DNA from: Rikenellaceae bacterium
Lineage (GTDB): Bacteria > Bacteroidota > Bacteroidia > Bacteroidales > Rikenellaceae
Length of the DNA: 64,000 nucleotides
NCBI GenBank assembly: GCA_020859685.1
Contig: JAJBVT010000033.1
Coordinates: forward strand, 8,467 to 72,466
Direction of reading: 5' to 3'
Below are positions 35,647 through 44,908 of the stretch, piece after piece. Below the pieces are notes generated by a model. That model ran no database searches. It was not told the DNA's origin and was given only the letters and a program-made list of their open reading frames with translations. The first letter of the stretch is position 1; the number at the start of each line of letters is the position of its first letter. Made by a program: the position numbers and the translations under genes.

Positions 35647-36279
35647 ATGAGATCATTAATTGGAAGGAAGGCCCCGAAAGTGGATGCCACCGCAGTAGTA
35701 AACGGATGCGAAATCGTAAATAACTTTACCCTCGACCAGTACAAAGGCAGCAAATACGTTGTGCTGTTCTTCTACCCGATGGACTTTACTTTCGTCTGCC
35801 CGACAGAACTCCACGCGTTTCAGGAGAAGTTGGCCGAGTTCGAAAAACGCGGCGTACAGGTCGTAGGCTGCTCGGTAGACTCCGAGTACTCACACTTCGC
35901 ATGGCTCCAGCAGCCTAAAAATAAGGGCGGTATCGGCGGGGTGACCTACCCGATAATCGCAGACTTTACCAAGACGGTGTCGGAAAACTTCGGCGTACTG
36001 GCGGGCAACTATGCCGCCGACGAGGAGGACGAACTTCTCTACGAAGGGGCACCGGTGGCTTACCGTGGCCTTTTCCTTATCGATAAGGAGGGCATCGTTC
36101 GCCACTGTACCATCAACGACCTGCCCATAGGCCGTAATGTGGATGAGGCACTGCGCGTGGTAGACGCGCTTCAGCACTTCGAAGAAAACGGCGAAGTTTG
36201 CCCTGCCAACTGGACCAAAGGCAAGGACGCAATGAGCGCCACGAACGAAGGCGTTTCGGATTACCTCTCGAAACACTAA
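35647..36279 (+). CDS. ahpC: Peroxiredoxin AhpC (typical 2-Cys)
   Basis: A 210-residue Prx1/AhpC-type peroxiredoxin. The peroxidatic Cys51 lies in FTFVCPTEL and the resolving Cys is in GEVCPANW near residue 185; the C-terminal YLSKH helix is the kind that makes such enzymes sensitive to over-oxidation. It reduces hydrogen peroxide and organic peroxides in the cytoplasm. AhpF is not adjacent, so the reductant may be thioredoxin or an AhpF encoded elsewhere. Monocistronic with its own promoter and a strong terminator; OxyR-type control is plausible but no site was identified. Confidence 0.96.
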   Translation: MRSLIGRKAPKVDATAVVNGCEIVNNFTLDQYKGSKYVVLFFYPMDFTFVCPTELHAFQEKLAEFEKRGVQVVGCSVDSEYSHFAWLQQPKNKGGIGGVTYPIIADFTKTVSENFGVLAGNYAADEEDELLYEGAPVAYRGLFLIDKEGIVRHCTINDLPIGRNVDEALRVVDALQHFEENGEVCPANWTKGKDAMSATNEGVSDYLSKH

Positions 36280-36304
36280 ACGACATAAGGTTAGTCGGGC
36301 CTTG

Positions 36305-36339
36305 AAGGCGGATGCACGGAAGTGCGTCCGCCTTTTTTC
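36305..36339 (+). terminator. Terminator of ahpC
   Basis: AAGGCGGATGCAC, loop GGAA, GTGCGTCCGCCTT, followed by a run of T. Confidence 0.9.
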
Positions 36340-36783
36340 GGCCCATTCGTAAGCTGCTTTTCCAATGTATGGAAGTGCGGGATACCGGCATTTGGACATC
36401 CAACCGTTTTTCCGGTTATTAAATTGTCGTTTTCCGACCCCTACTGAATCTGCCCGTGAATGGGTTAAGTACCGTTATCCGCTGTTTCCTGCCGCACAAG
36501 GCAGGAAATGCATGGAAATTGTATTACATCTTTCGCAGGGGTTGCAGGGCGTTTGCGTGAGGCGGGCCTTCGACGACATCCGATTATATGTTAGATGCGG
36601 TCAGGCACAGGTCAGGACGTTAAAAGGGAGTGCGGTAAAAGAGAGCCGTTACAGCCCGGTTTCCGGCCGGTGACAGACCGAGGTTGATTAGTGAGGTTTG
36701 AAAATGTAGTTAACAGTTGTAATTCGGCCTGTCCCTCGTAGATTCCCTCCCCCTGTTTATATTGAAACCTTATTTCCCTAAAT
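36340..36783. other. Intergenic region after ahpC
   Basis: About 440 bp with no convincing gene; a 102-codon frame across it has atypical composition and no start context. It holds two hairpins, AACCG...CGGTT near 36400 and a perfect TTTCCTGCC/GGCAGGAAA (36485-36508), neither followed by a T-run. A TATATTG near the right end may be a weak -7 box for the next genes. Confidence 0.4.
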
Positions 36784-36993
36784 ATGAACGAAAGCTATGT
36801 GAACGAACTCGACCCCCGGACGGACGACCAGACCCCGAAGGGAATCGAGACCGAAACTCTCGAAACTCCCGAGACGTTCCTCGAAGACAACGGTCCCGTC
36901 CGCGAAGGGTGCCCGTGTGTGACGCAGGAGGAGATAGACGAATCGGTTATCGAAATCAATCCCGACGTAAACAGTATGGAGAGCCGCGGGTAA
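36784..36993 (+). CDS. Small acidic protein of unknown function
   Basis: A 69-residue, strongly acidic protein (many Glu, Asp, Thr) with one GCPCV motif whose two cysteines could bind metal or form a disulfide. No signal peptide or membrane segment. It lies 33 nt before the coiled-coil protein gene on the same strand, so the two are probably co-expressed. I do not recognise a family. Composition and position support a real gene, but the evidence is modest. Confidence 0.5.
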   Translation: MNESYVNELDPRTDDQTPKGIETETLETPETFLEDNGPVREGCPCVTQEEIDESVIEINPDVNSMESRG

Positions 36994-37026
36994 GCCTTCA
37001 CGCGATGAAACAATTATAATACAGAT

Positions 37027-37674
37027 ATGGCAGACAACAACTCATTCAAGGATACCGTAAGCGGCTGGATGGACAAAGCCGAGGGTTTTCTCGACAGCAT
37101 GCTCGAAAAAAGCGCCGGCTACAAAGAACAGGTCAGCAGCGGGACACGACAGCTCGACGATCTCGCCCGGGCGAGTAAGGAAGATGTGCACGAGGAGATG
37201 AAACAGGCCCGCGAGCACCTCAAGGAGCAGGCTAAAGAGATATCCGACCGGCTCGACAGTTGGATAGACGAAGTAAAACAGCGCGCGGGACGCACCGGCG
37301 ATGTAAGCGACGAGCAGCTCGACCGGTTCCGCAGGAAAGCCGAGCGCATCAAGGAGGAGATAAACCAGGATACGGACAATATTTCGGACGAACTACGCGG
37401 ACGCGCCGAACGTTTTGCGGACGGACTGGACCGTATACGCCACGATATCAAAGAGAACGAAGCCGCCGGCAACCGCCGGGTGAACGAAACCTCGCCCATT
37501 ACCGGCTACGGCGATTACCGGGCGGCCGACGTGGACGGAACGCTTAACAATTACGCCGACCGTATGGAGACCCATACCGAGATGACCAGAGAGCGTATCC
37601 GCGAAAGGGCCGAAGAGGCCGAACAGGATATCCTCGAGAAAGCCACCGAACTGGGTATTAAGGAGGAGATGTAG
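37027..37674 (+). CDS. Charged helical (coiled-coil) protein
   Basis: A 215-residue hydrophilic protein, almost wholly predicted helix, rich in Glu, Arg, Lys, Asp and Ala, with heptad-like runs (SKEDVHEEMKQAREHLKEQA; DEQLDRFRRKAERIKEEINQ). It resembles YtxH/apolipoprotein/LEA-like stress proteins only in composition. A short non-helical segment, ETSPITGYGDYRAADVDG, splits it into two helical blocks. No signal peptide. It is downstream of the small acidic protein gene and could act with it, for example as a stress or envelope-associated protein; no function can be assigned. Confidence 0.65.
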   Translation: MADNNSFKDTVSGWMDKAEGFLDSMLEKSAGYKEQVSSGTRQLDDLARASKEDVHEEMKQAREHLKEQAKEISDRLDSWIDEVKQRAGRTGDVSDEQLDRFRRKAERIKEEINQDTDNISDELRGRAERFADGLDRIRHDIKENEAAGNRRVNETSPITGYGDYRAADVDGTLNNYADRMETHTEMTRERIRERAEEAEQDILEKATELGIKEEM

Positions 37675-37718
37675 ATTGCAACGTCTTGCGCGACGGGCAT
37701 TTACGGGTTTTTATATTG

Positions 37719-37750
37719 CAGATTCTTCGCTTCGCTCAGAATGACATTAA
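37719..37750. repeat. Dispersed repeat (GATTCTTCGC...CTCAGAATGAC)
   Basis: The clearest copy: GATTCTTCGCTTCGCTCAGA then ATGACATTAA. It lies in the intergenic DNA after the coiled-coil gene. Confidence 0.8.
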
Positions 37751-37902
37751 GGGATAAGTTATATTGAGGCAGCCGGAGGAGGTGAAGGAATTGCCTTACT
37801 TTTTAAGATAACTACGTTTCCGAAATGACATTGCAAGAAGGTTTCCGCTGATTTATTTTTCCTTCTGCCGTGAGATAAAATAAAGCCAAGCAGTAAAAGC
37901 AC

Positions 37903-38436
37903 TCACCCCACTAACAACTGCCAATATCCCACATCGTGCCAGCGGTCGAATTTGCGACCGGTCTCCTTCATAAATCCGACTTGCCTGAATCCGAATTTTT
38001 CGTGGAGGGCCACGCTGGCATCGTTCGGCAGGGTAATGCCCGCGATAATAGTATGGAACATATCCGGGTCTAAACCGTGGAGCAACCGGTACATCAACGC
38101 CGACCCGATAGCCCGGCCGTGCATGGCAGGGTGGATGTAAATGCTGATTTCTGCCGTCAGGCTGAACGCCTGTTTACTGTTAAACGGGCGCAGGTGACAG
38201 TATCCGGCCACCTCACCATCGGCCATAGCCACATAATACGGATATCCTGCCCCGGTAACCCGGGCAATCCGCCCGGCCATTTCATCGACCGTAAGGGGCA
38301 CCGTTTCGAACGTAACGGCCGTTTTCCCGATATAATGATTATATATTGCGCAGATGGCCGGAGCATCCTCCACCGATACTTCGCGTATTTCGATTTCCGG
38401 CGCACCGGAACTGCCGGTAGTTATACGATTATCCAT
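37903..38436 (-). CDS. GNAT acetyltransferase (Pat/MddA-like)
   Basis: A 177-residue GNAT-fold enzyme. It has the N-terminal strand/helix IREVSVEDAPAICAIYNHYI, TFETVPLTVDEM, the acetyl-CoA pyrophosphate loop (HPAMHGRAIGSALM) and the C-terminal GFRQVGFMKETGRKFDRWHD typical of phosphinothricin/methionine sulfoximine N-acetyltransferases. Likely substrates are amino acid analogues; actual specificity cannot be read. It is a single gene transcribed leftward, separate from the LytTR pair. Confidence 0.88.
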   Translation of the reverse strand: MDNRITTGSSGAPEIEIREVSVEDAPAICAIYNHYIGKTAVTFETVPLTVDEMAGRIARVTGAGYPYYVAMADGEVAGYCHLRPFNSKQAFSLTAEISIYIHPAMHGRAIGSALMYRLLHGLDPDMFHTIIAGITLPNDASVALHEKFGFRQVGFMKETGRKFDRWHDVGYWQLLVG

Positions 38437-38535
38437 AATTTCCCTGTATCATCGCTACCCGGCCTAGCCGAAAGCCCGACATAGGCCCGGCCCACCCAAA
38501 ATCCCGGGACGCGACGGACCAAAGGTAGGATTAAA

Positions 38536-39240
38536 TCAGGAATTACGGGCGATATAGTCCCCGAACGGTTTCTCGTACGACTCCCCCACCGGAATGCGTT
38601 TTTCCCCAATAAGGACCTGCTTTCGTTCCACGGCGTCGATTCGCCGCAGGTTGACGATATATGAGCGGTGAACGCGCATAAACTTATCCTGCGGCAGTTT
38701 TTCTTCGTAATTCTTCAGGCTGCCGAGGGTCATAACCGGTTTGGAATTGTCGGTATATATCCTGACGTATTCGCCCCGGCTCTCGATATAGGTTATCCCG
38801 TCAACATCTATCGGGATTATTTTGTATTCCGAACGTACGAATATCCGTTCATGAACCGCCTCGCTGCGATTGACCTTCAGCAGGTTGAACTGCCGCAGGG
38901 CTTTCTCGGCCGCTTTCAGGAAGTCCGGGTAACCGATCGGCTTGAGCAGGTAGTCCTGCGCATCCACCCGGAACCCCTCTACCGCGTACTCCGAGTAAGC
39001 CGTGGTGAAAATAACGAGGTGCCCCGGCCCCAGCGAGCGCACCAGCTCGATACCGTTCAGGTTGGGCATGTTGATATCGGCGAAGATAAGGTCCACCTCC
39101 GTAGCCGCGAGTGCATCCATAGCGTCGAACGCGCTCCGGTAAAATCCGACCGGCACGAGGAACGGGGTCTGCCTGATGTAGCGTTCAATCTGGCTGAGGG
39201 CCAGCGGTTCGTCGTCAATTGCAATACAGCGCATCGTCAT
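38536..39240 (-). CDS. LytTR-family response regulator
   Basis: A 234-residue regulator: receiver domain (residues ~3-120, phospho-acceptor Asp55 in LIFADINMPN, conserved DDEP near the start) and a LytTR DNA-binding domain (~135-232: IPIDVDGITYIESRGEYVRI, KFMRVHRSYIVNLRRID). It is phosphorylated by the histidine kinase encoded upstream; the ATG overlaps the kinase stop in an ATGA, showing translational coupling. Targets are unknown, but such pairs often control surface or neighbouring genes. Confidence 0.94.
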   Translation of the reverse strand: MTMRCIAIDDEPLALSQIERYIRQTPFLVPVGFYRSAFDAMDALAATEVDLIFADINMPNLNGIELVRSLGPGHLVIFTTAYSEYAVEGFRVDAQDYLLKPIGYPDFLKAAEKALRQFNLLKVNRSEAVHERIFVRSEYKIIPIDVDGITYIESRGEYVRIYTDNSKPVMTLGSLKNYEEKLPQDKFMRVHRSYIVNLRRIDAVERKQVLIGEKRIPVGESYEKPFGDYIARNS

Positions 39241-40418
39241 TTTTCTATCGGGATTTCGAGCAGTGCGGTATGCACCCCTCCGCGTGTTACGAGTTTAAGC
39301 CGAAAACGGTCGCCGTAGAGCAGTGCGAGCCGTTTTCGCAGGTTATCCAGCCCTACCCCGCTTCCCTGCCCTGCCGGGGCGGAATCCTGCCTGCTGTTAC
39401 TTACGGTATAGAGCAGCCGTTCACCCTGTACGGATATCTCCGAGCGGATAAACGAATCCTGCCGGTAGCTAATCCCGTGTTTGAATGCGTTCTCCACCAG
39501 CGTTGATAGCATCAGCGGCGGTATCCGGCCCTCCGGCAGACTCTCGGGATAGATATTCTCGATCCGTACATCCCCGCTGTAACGGATACTCATAAGCGAT
39601 ATATAGTTTTCGAGGAACCGCACCTCCTGGCTAAGCGGTACGAGCGACTTGTCCGTCTCATAGAGAACGTAACGCATTATTTTCGACAGCTCGATAATGG
39701 TCTCCTTAGCCTTCTCCCCGTCGATATCCACCAGTGCGTGGATATTATTGAGGGTGTTCATAAAGAAATGCGGGTTGATCTGCACCTTAAGGTAATCCAG
39801 TTCCGCGCGGAGGTTCTGCCGTTCGAGTTCCTCCATTACCCGGGCGTCGCTTACCGTCTTAAAGATGAGTTTCACTGCGATATTGAACCCCATCAGGAGC
39901 AAAGCCAGTAAAAATTTATTAATCACCAACCCCCACTTGAACGGGAAGGGCCGTGGCGGACCGGGACGCATCATATTTCCCCGCGGGCCGCCGGTCACCT
40001 CGCCCTCCCAGAACCGTTCCCTCCTCCCGGGGCCCTCACCGGGTGGATTTTGAAGCTGTTCGTGCCTCGGACGCTCCCCCGGTTCGGTTCCGTGGGGCGG
40101 GAATTTGTCCTTCAACTGCCGGAACATCACGGCGTGGAAAGCCGTCACCACCAGCACCGCCATAAAAGCCGAAATTACATAGGCCGCGTACCGCTTTTTC
40201 ATAAAGAAGCGCGGCATGAGCAGGTAATTGTTCACGAGGAAAAGCAGGAAGAAAGGCGCGGCCCGGAGCCAGAAACGGCCCACCTCGGTCCACTGCACCA
40301 CCCCGTCGATACTGTACCCGACCACGCTCACAAGGAACACCACCAGCCATATAAGGAAGTATACAACATTTTCGGCAAATTTTTGCCTGCTGCTTTTTAT
40401 CTCCTCGGTCCGCCCCAT
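39237..40418 (-). CDS. LytS/YehU-type sensor histidine kinase
   Basis: A 393-residue kinase with four transmembrane helices (three near the N-terminus, one around residue 170). Between helices 3 and 4 is a Pro/Gly/Arg-rich loop of about 55 residues (ERPRHEQLQNPPGEGPGRR and more). The His_kinase domain (INPHFFMNTLNNIHALVDID with the phospho-His) and HATPase domain (LVENAFKHGI, GVGLDNLRKRL) follow. It signals to the LytTR regulator. The start MGRTEE was chosen since the only upstream in-frame start (TTG) lies in the -7 box, whose position predicts a leaderless mRNA. Confidence 0.93.
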   Translation of the reverse strand: MGRTEEIKSSRQKFAENVVYFLIWLVVFLVSVVGYSIDGVVQWTEVGRFWLRAAPFFLLFLVNNYLLMPRFFMKKRYAAYVISAFMAVLVVTAFHAVMFRQLKDKFPPHGTEPGERPRHEQLQNPPGEGPGRRERFWEGEVTGGPRGNMMRPGPPRPFPFKWGLVINKFLLALLLMGFNIAVKLIFKTVSDARVMEELERQNLRAELDYLKVQINPHFFMNTLNNIHALVDIDGEKAKETIIELSKIMRYVLYETDKSLVPLSQEVRFLENYISLMSIRYSGDVRIENIYPESLPEGRIPPLMLSTLVENAFKHGISYRQDSFIRSEISVQGERLLYTVSNSRQDSAPAGQGSGVGLDNLRKRLALLYGDRFRLKLVTRGGVHTALLEIPIEK

Positions 40419-40424
40419 AGGGGG

Positions 40425-40432
40425 CAAATTTA
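40425..40432 (-). promoter_or_regulatory. -7 box of the LytS/LytTR operon
   Basis: TAAATTTG on the minus strand. Its last base is 7 nt before the ATG, so transcription should begin at or beside the start codon. Confidence 0.65.
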
Positions 40433-40579
40433 TTAATTATTTCCGGGTGGTGTAAAATCCGCCCGTATAACAGTTATATTAACTCTTTCATTCTTTGCCG
40501 TAAGCTCTTTCGTTACCAACGGCAAGTCAGATGATATTTATTATAATATTTGAACGTAGGGTATAAATTCATTACAAAA

Positions 40580-40610
40580 TTGTCATTCTGAGCGAATGCG
40601 AAGAATCTAC
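40580..40610. repeat. Dispersed repeat, inverted orientation
   Basis: TTGTCATTCTGAGCGAATGC then GAAGAATCTAC, the reverse complement form of the GATTCTTCGC...CTCAGAATGAC element, between the DUF4353 and kinase genes. Confidence 0.8.
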
Positions 40611-40690
40611 CGTCGGCCAAAAACGATACTTCCATCACTTCGTTCTCCCTTATGAATTAATCTAATAATCCGAGCGGCAAAAAAGACGGC

Positions 40691-42616
40691 CTACCACCGC
40701 CCCCCTCCGGGACCGCCCGACGAAGAACCTACCGTGGAGACCATCGAACCCGCGGTAAACGAACCGGCCGAAGTCCCGCCCGTGTAATCGGCCCCGGTGT
40801 AAAGCCCGAACCAGCCCGTACCGCCCGAAACCGTACCCTCCGTGTATATAGTGTATGATTCCCCCTCTCTAATATCGGGACTACTGAACAGCAGTGTCGT
40901 AGTGCCTGAATAGGTGCGGGGCAGCTCGAATACCAGCACCTCGCCCGTGGAGCCTTGTATACATGCAGTCTCATAGCCCGATGAAGCTCTGAATATAACC
41001 GACCGCTGAGTACATGCACTCTCGGTGGGCGTGCTCGTACCGCCTCCAAGACCTACGACGGTCCCGCCCGTGATGGTAAACCTGTTGTTGTCGCAGTCGA
41101 TGCCGTCCTCGGGCGAGGCGGCACCCACCGCCACGATAGTCCCTCCGGTGATTGTCAGCGTACCGTTGGAATCTATACCGTCGTTGGTGAGGCTGTAACA
41201 GAAGATGGTCCCGCCGTCAATCTGTATATGGTCCGAAGCGTTCAGGCAGTCGTCGTAGACGCGGATATCGAGGTCCCCGCCTGTAATTTTCAGGGTGGCC
41301 TTGCTTTCGATTCCCTCCGCTTCGGTCTTATAAGCCCGCACTTTGAACGTACCGCCGTTCACGGTAAGGTCTCCCGTACTCTTGATGGCCTTAGCCGCCG
41401 TATCGTAATTCTTATAGACGAACTGGTCTCCGGTGGTGGTGACAGTGATATTGCCGCCGTCGATTACCAGTTCGCCGTCCACATTGATGCCCTTACCGCC
41501 CTCGCCGGTACTGAGAACGGTAATTTCTCCCCCACCTATGTACATATCGGAGGAACACTTCACCCCGGCGCACGACGAGGTATCGTTGTCGTCCTCGTCC
41601 CATATCGCGCTTCCGGCTGCGGAGAGCTTCAGCGTCCCTTTCCAGACGGTCAAATCGCCCTTGGAGTTGATACATTTGGACGCGTCGCCGTAGACGGTTA
41701 TATCCACTGTACCGTCGGTTTCTATCAAGGTATTATCGCTGCTCTTGATACCGTGACCCTTACCGCCGACAGTGACGATTTTGAGGTCTCTGCCGTAAAT
41801 TTCTACATACCCTTTCTCACATTCCAGCCCCTCCCCTTCCGAGCGGGTGGTGACGGTACCTCCGTTTACCGTTATATAGTCGTTGGCATGGATGGCGTCG
41901 CTGGCGGCCTCCTTGACCCATATCGTACCGCTATTGAAACGAAGGTAGTCGTCCGAACATATGGCATGCTTGTTTTTCCCGCGCACCTCCAGCGTCCCCT
42001 CGCCGTCGAATATGAGCTGCCCCTCGCTGAAGAAGGTGCCCTTCATATTCTCGTCTCCGATATAGTCGTAAGTTTCGCCGTCGATAAGGCGGTTCACGGT
42101 ACCGTCCTGAAGCACCACGCCAACCCGTTTGCCCGACTGGATATTGATAGCCGCACCCCGGGGGTTTGTGATGCCCACTCCGTTCAGGACAAGGCTGAAC
42201 CGGTAGCTGTTCTTAATCCATACCGAGCCGTCGTCCGTAACACCGGACAGAACATAGGCTATCTCGGTCGATTCGAGCGACGATTCGAGCCGTACATGAC
42301 AGCCGTCCACAGTCACCGTTACCCCCTCGCCTTCCATCGTGTTCAGCACCTCCACCCTATCGCCTGTAAACCGGACATAGACCGCGTTATCATACTCTAC
42401 GTCCTGCGAATTGGGGACCAGTTCGTCGTCGCCCGGATCGCCCTCGTCATCCGGGATAACCATTTCGGTATCTTCCACCCAGTATCCCGAGGAGCCTGCG
42501 GTTGCACCTTCCCCGTCCGGCCACTCGTCGTACCGTCCGCCGTTGTCATCCGAACAGGCCTGAAGCCCCACCAGCCACCCGGCCAGTAAGCACACAATAT
42601 ATTTATATCTTCCCAT
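40691..42616 (-). CDS. DUF4353 surface lipoprotein (carbohydrate-binding-like)
   Basis: A 641-residue lipoprotein: signal MGRYKYIVCLLAGWLVGLQAC with the lipobox Cys at 21, an Asp/Glu-rich linker (SDDNGGRYDEWPDGEGATAG) that could act as a surface-export tag, then repeated beta-helix rungs of about 30 residues (TVNGGTV, LTVNGGTF, LKITGGDLDI, LTITGGTIVAVG) typical of DUF4353 (Cthe_2159-like, polygalacturonate-binding) proteins, ending in SSSGGPGGGRW. It probably binds polysaccharide at the cell surface. It lies upstream of the LytS/LytTR genes on the same strand but a 270-bp gap with a repeat separates them. Confidence 0.87.
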   Translation of the reverse strand: MGRYKYIVCLLAGWLVGLQACSDDNGGRYDEWPDGEGATAGSSGYWVEDTEMVIPDDEGDPGDDELVPNSQDVEYDNAVYVRFTGDRVEVLNTMEGEGVTVTVDGCHVRLESSLESTEIAYVLSGVTDDGSVWIKNSYRFSLVLNGVGITNPRGAAINIQSGKRVGVVLQDGTVNRLIDGETYDYIGDENMKGTFFSEGQLIFDGEGTLEVRGKNKHAICSDDYLRFNSGTIWVKEAASDAIHANDYITVNGGTVTTRSEGEGLECEKGYVEIYGRDLKIVTVGGKGHGIKSSDNTLIETDGTVDITVYGDASKCINSKGDLTVWKGTLKLSAAGSAIWDEDDNDTSSCAGVKCSSDMYIGGGEITVLSTGEGGKGINVDGELVIDGGNITVTTTGDQFVYKNYDTAAKAIKSTGDLTVNGGTFKVRAYKTEAEGIESKATLKITGGDLDIRVYDDCLNASDHIQIDGGTIFCYSLTNDGIDSNGTLTITGGTIVAVGAASPEDGIDCDNNRFTITGGTVVGLGGGTSTPTESACTQRSVIFRASSGYETACIQGSTGEVLVFELPRTYSGTTTLLFSSPDIREGESYTIYTEGTVSGGTGWFGLYTGADYTGGTSAGSFTAGSMVSTVGSSSGGPGGGRW

Positions 42617-43138
42617 CAGAATTTTTTACCGATATGAAAATAGCATTCGGTACGCCGTATCGGAAAAGAAATCAACCGGAAAGGCAAATTTCCCAACGGA
42701 ATTGATTATTTCCATAAAAGTCCGGGGAGACCGGCTGGCGGGTTTAGATTCTTTAACGGGGGAAGTGGTGTGCGGATAGCACAAGAAAGTGGGTGGGGAC
42801 TGTAAAATATCTGAATAATATACAGTGGGTACAACTATATGAACTGTACCGTACCGGTGGATAACCGAAGGATTTAGCGACCGATGAACGCCGAGTTGCC
42901 CGGCCCGGAAAGGCATCCTGATTTAAAACCGGCGGACCCGGAAAATCCTTCCCGCCGATAATACTTACGGCCCGGCTCATACATTATAAACAAGTCCTGA
43001 AGACTTATCCGGTACGATACGTTATTAGACTTTCCTTCCGATTTTCGGCAATCCTATAATGGTTTGGTTACCTTCCGAAGTTGCGTTACCGGGTAATTGT
43101 CCAACTTGCGGCGAAGAGTCTACCCTGTTAAGGCGCGG
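42617..43138. other. Intergenic region between DUF4353 and M23 peptidase genes
   Basis: About 520 bp without a supported gene. Short frames on both strands have no family resemblance. I see no strong terminator, tRNA or perfect -7 box. Confidence 0.4.
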
Positions 43139-44908
43139 CTATCTTATAAACGTTCGACTGACGGACGCCGTATTGCCGCAGTTATCCGTAACACGCAGGG
43201 TGAGAGTATGTTCGCGACCGTCGTAAGTAACCGTGGAGGTATCGAAGTTGTGGGTAATGACCGCTCCCTTGCGTTCGAACACAATCCACCGGCCGTCGAT
43301 CTCGCCCATGTACGAGGCGATTCCCGAGAAGTCGTCGCCGATATTGAACGAAAAACTGTCCCTGCCCCGCAGGTCGGCCCCGTTGGCGAACGACGGGGTC
43401 ACGGCGGGGGCCTTAACGTCCCGTACCACCGTGTAGAGGCCGAATGAACGGGTATCGGCAGTGATTCGGCCGCCCGCGTACTTCCCGCCCACGTACGAGT
43501 AATTTTTACCGTCTTCCGACACGCGGGCGATGCACAGCTTATCCGTATCCTCCGTGCCGTCCGGCAGGTCGATGGTAATGGTCATGGCCGTATGGAGCGG
43601 GATATCGGCGTCGTGCACCCGGTAGACCGGCACGATGGAGCGCATATTCGCCGTAGGTACGCTGGCGGCCGGATGGTCGATATGCTGACGGTAATACACA
43701 GGCTCGTATAGCGAATTGGCCGGGATGGTGACGTGCAGGCCGTCCGTACTTCTGCTGAACGAACGGCGGTGGTCGACGGGTATACCCTCGGGCACTTCGG
43801 GTGTCGTATCGTCCGGATTTCGCTGCACCCTGAATGTAAGTACGGAACTGTTACCGCTGTCGTCCCATGCCGTTATCCGGACGTTATGCACCTCGTCGTC
43901 CGTAAGATATATGGCCCCCCGGTCCCGTGTGGCGCGGTAGACCGACAGCCGGTTGCCGTCCTGCAAGGCCAGCCGCAGCAGTTCGTTTCGCGAACCTCTT
44001 TGCATCCCGTAATGGGTGTAGGAGTTTACATACCTCGTTTCCCCGAACAGGAAGCTGTCCAGCCGGTAACCGAACACCTGGTCACCGTTTATCTCCATAT
44101 CCACCCCGTAGATACCCATCGTGTTATGGGTGTTGTTCTTGCGGTCGGTGGCTTCCAGCACGAAATAGCCGTTTCGCGGCAGTCGGAGAGCCGAGGTGTC
44201 CGCCGTGTAATAGACCCCGCTGGCGGCCGATGCCAGTTCGTAGGTCTTCACCCTCCGGCTTACCGGAACGTTGTTCAGGGTGTCTACCGCAATGTAATGG
44301 AGCCGCACGAGCATGGGCGGTATATTGTCAAGGATATCATAGAACCCGAGCCGGGGTACGTTGTGGACCCTCTGCGAAGGGGTATCCCTCAGCTCGAAAT
44401 GGAGGTGCGGCCCGAACGAACTGCCCGAGTTGCCGGACAGCCCTATCTGCTGGCCCCGCACCACGGGGAACCGCTCCTCGCCCGGATACAGGTCCACATT
44501 GTAGCGCCGCTGGCGGTGGCGTTCGGAGTTGACATACTCCTCAACCTCGGGTTCGAACCGCTGCATATGGCCGTATACACTGGTCGTCCCGTTCGGGTGC
44601 ACCACATACAGCGCCCTGCCGTAGCCCGAGTTCGACACGAATACGCGCGATATGTAACCGTCCGCCACGGCATATATAGGTTCACCCTCCACACCGCCGG
44701 TTTTGAGGTCTATACCCGAGTGGAAATGGTCGGGCCGCGCCTCGGCGAAGTTGGCCGACAGGAGGGTCGGTACGTCCATCGGCATCCGGTAGTAATCCTT
44801 CGGTGCCCGGGCCACACCCTGCGCAGCGGCTTCCTGCGCCGCGGCCGGGTAGTATCCCGCTCCCAGAAGGAGAAAGGACGGTAATATACGGATAAAAAGA
44901 TTTCTCAT
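43139..44908 (-). CDS. M23 family metallopeptidase
   Basis: A 589-residue exported protein (signal about 1-24). The LytM/M23 catalytic domain (about 40-190) shows HFHSGIDLKTGG and GPHLHFELRD, giving the HxxxD and HxH zinc ligands, and RGQQIGLSGNSGSSFGPHL. The remaining ~400 residues form beta-rich domains (RVKTYELASAASGVYYT, NVRITAWDDSGNSSVLTFRV, SFNIGDDFSGIASYMGEIDG) typical of large Bacteroidetes M23 proteins. It probably cleaves peptidoglycan cross-links or regulates such enzymes in the periplasm. Single-gene unit. Confidence 0.92.
   Translation of the reverse strand: MRNLFIRILPSFLLLGAGYYPAAAQEAAAQGVARAPKDYYRMPMDVPTLLSANFAEARPDHFHSGIDLKTGGVEGEPIYAVADGYISRVFVSNSGYGRALYVVHPNGTTSVYGHMQRFEPEVEEYVNSERHRQRRYNVDLYPGEERFPVVRGQQIGLSGNSGSSFGPHLHFELRDTPSQRVHNVPRLGFYDILDNIPPMLVRLHYIAVDTLNNVPVSRRVKTYELASAASGVYYTADTSALRLPRNGYFVLEATDRKNNTHNTMGIYGVDMEINGDQVFGYRLDSFLFGETRYVNSYTHYGMQRGSRNELLRLALQDGNRLSVYRATRDRGAIYLTDDEVHNVRITAWDDSGNSSVLTFRVQRNPDDTTPEVPEGIPVDHRRSFSRSTDGLHVTIPANSLYEPVYYRQHIDHPAASVPTANMRSIVPVYRVHDADIPLHTAMTITIDLPDGTEDTDKLCIARVSEDGKNYSYVGGKYAGGRITADTRSFGLYTVVRDVKAPAVTPSFANGADLRGRDSFSFNIGDDFSGIASYMGEIDGRWIVFERKGAVITHNFDTSTVTYDGREHTLTLRVTDNCGNTASVSRTFIR

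Noticed and set aside
36365-36673. 102-codon frame after ahpC
   Set aside because: Cysteine/arginine-rich, no start context, interrupted by perfect hairpins; no family recognised.
41228-42589. 453-codon plus-strand frame
   Set aside because: Antisense shadow of the DUF4353 lipoprotein gene; the minus strand has a signal peptide, lipobox and repeated beta-helix motifs.
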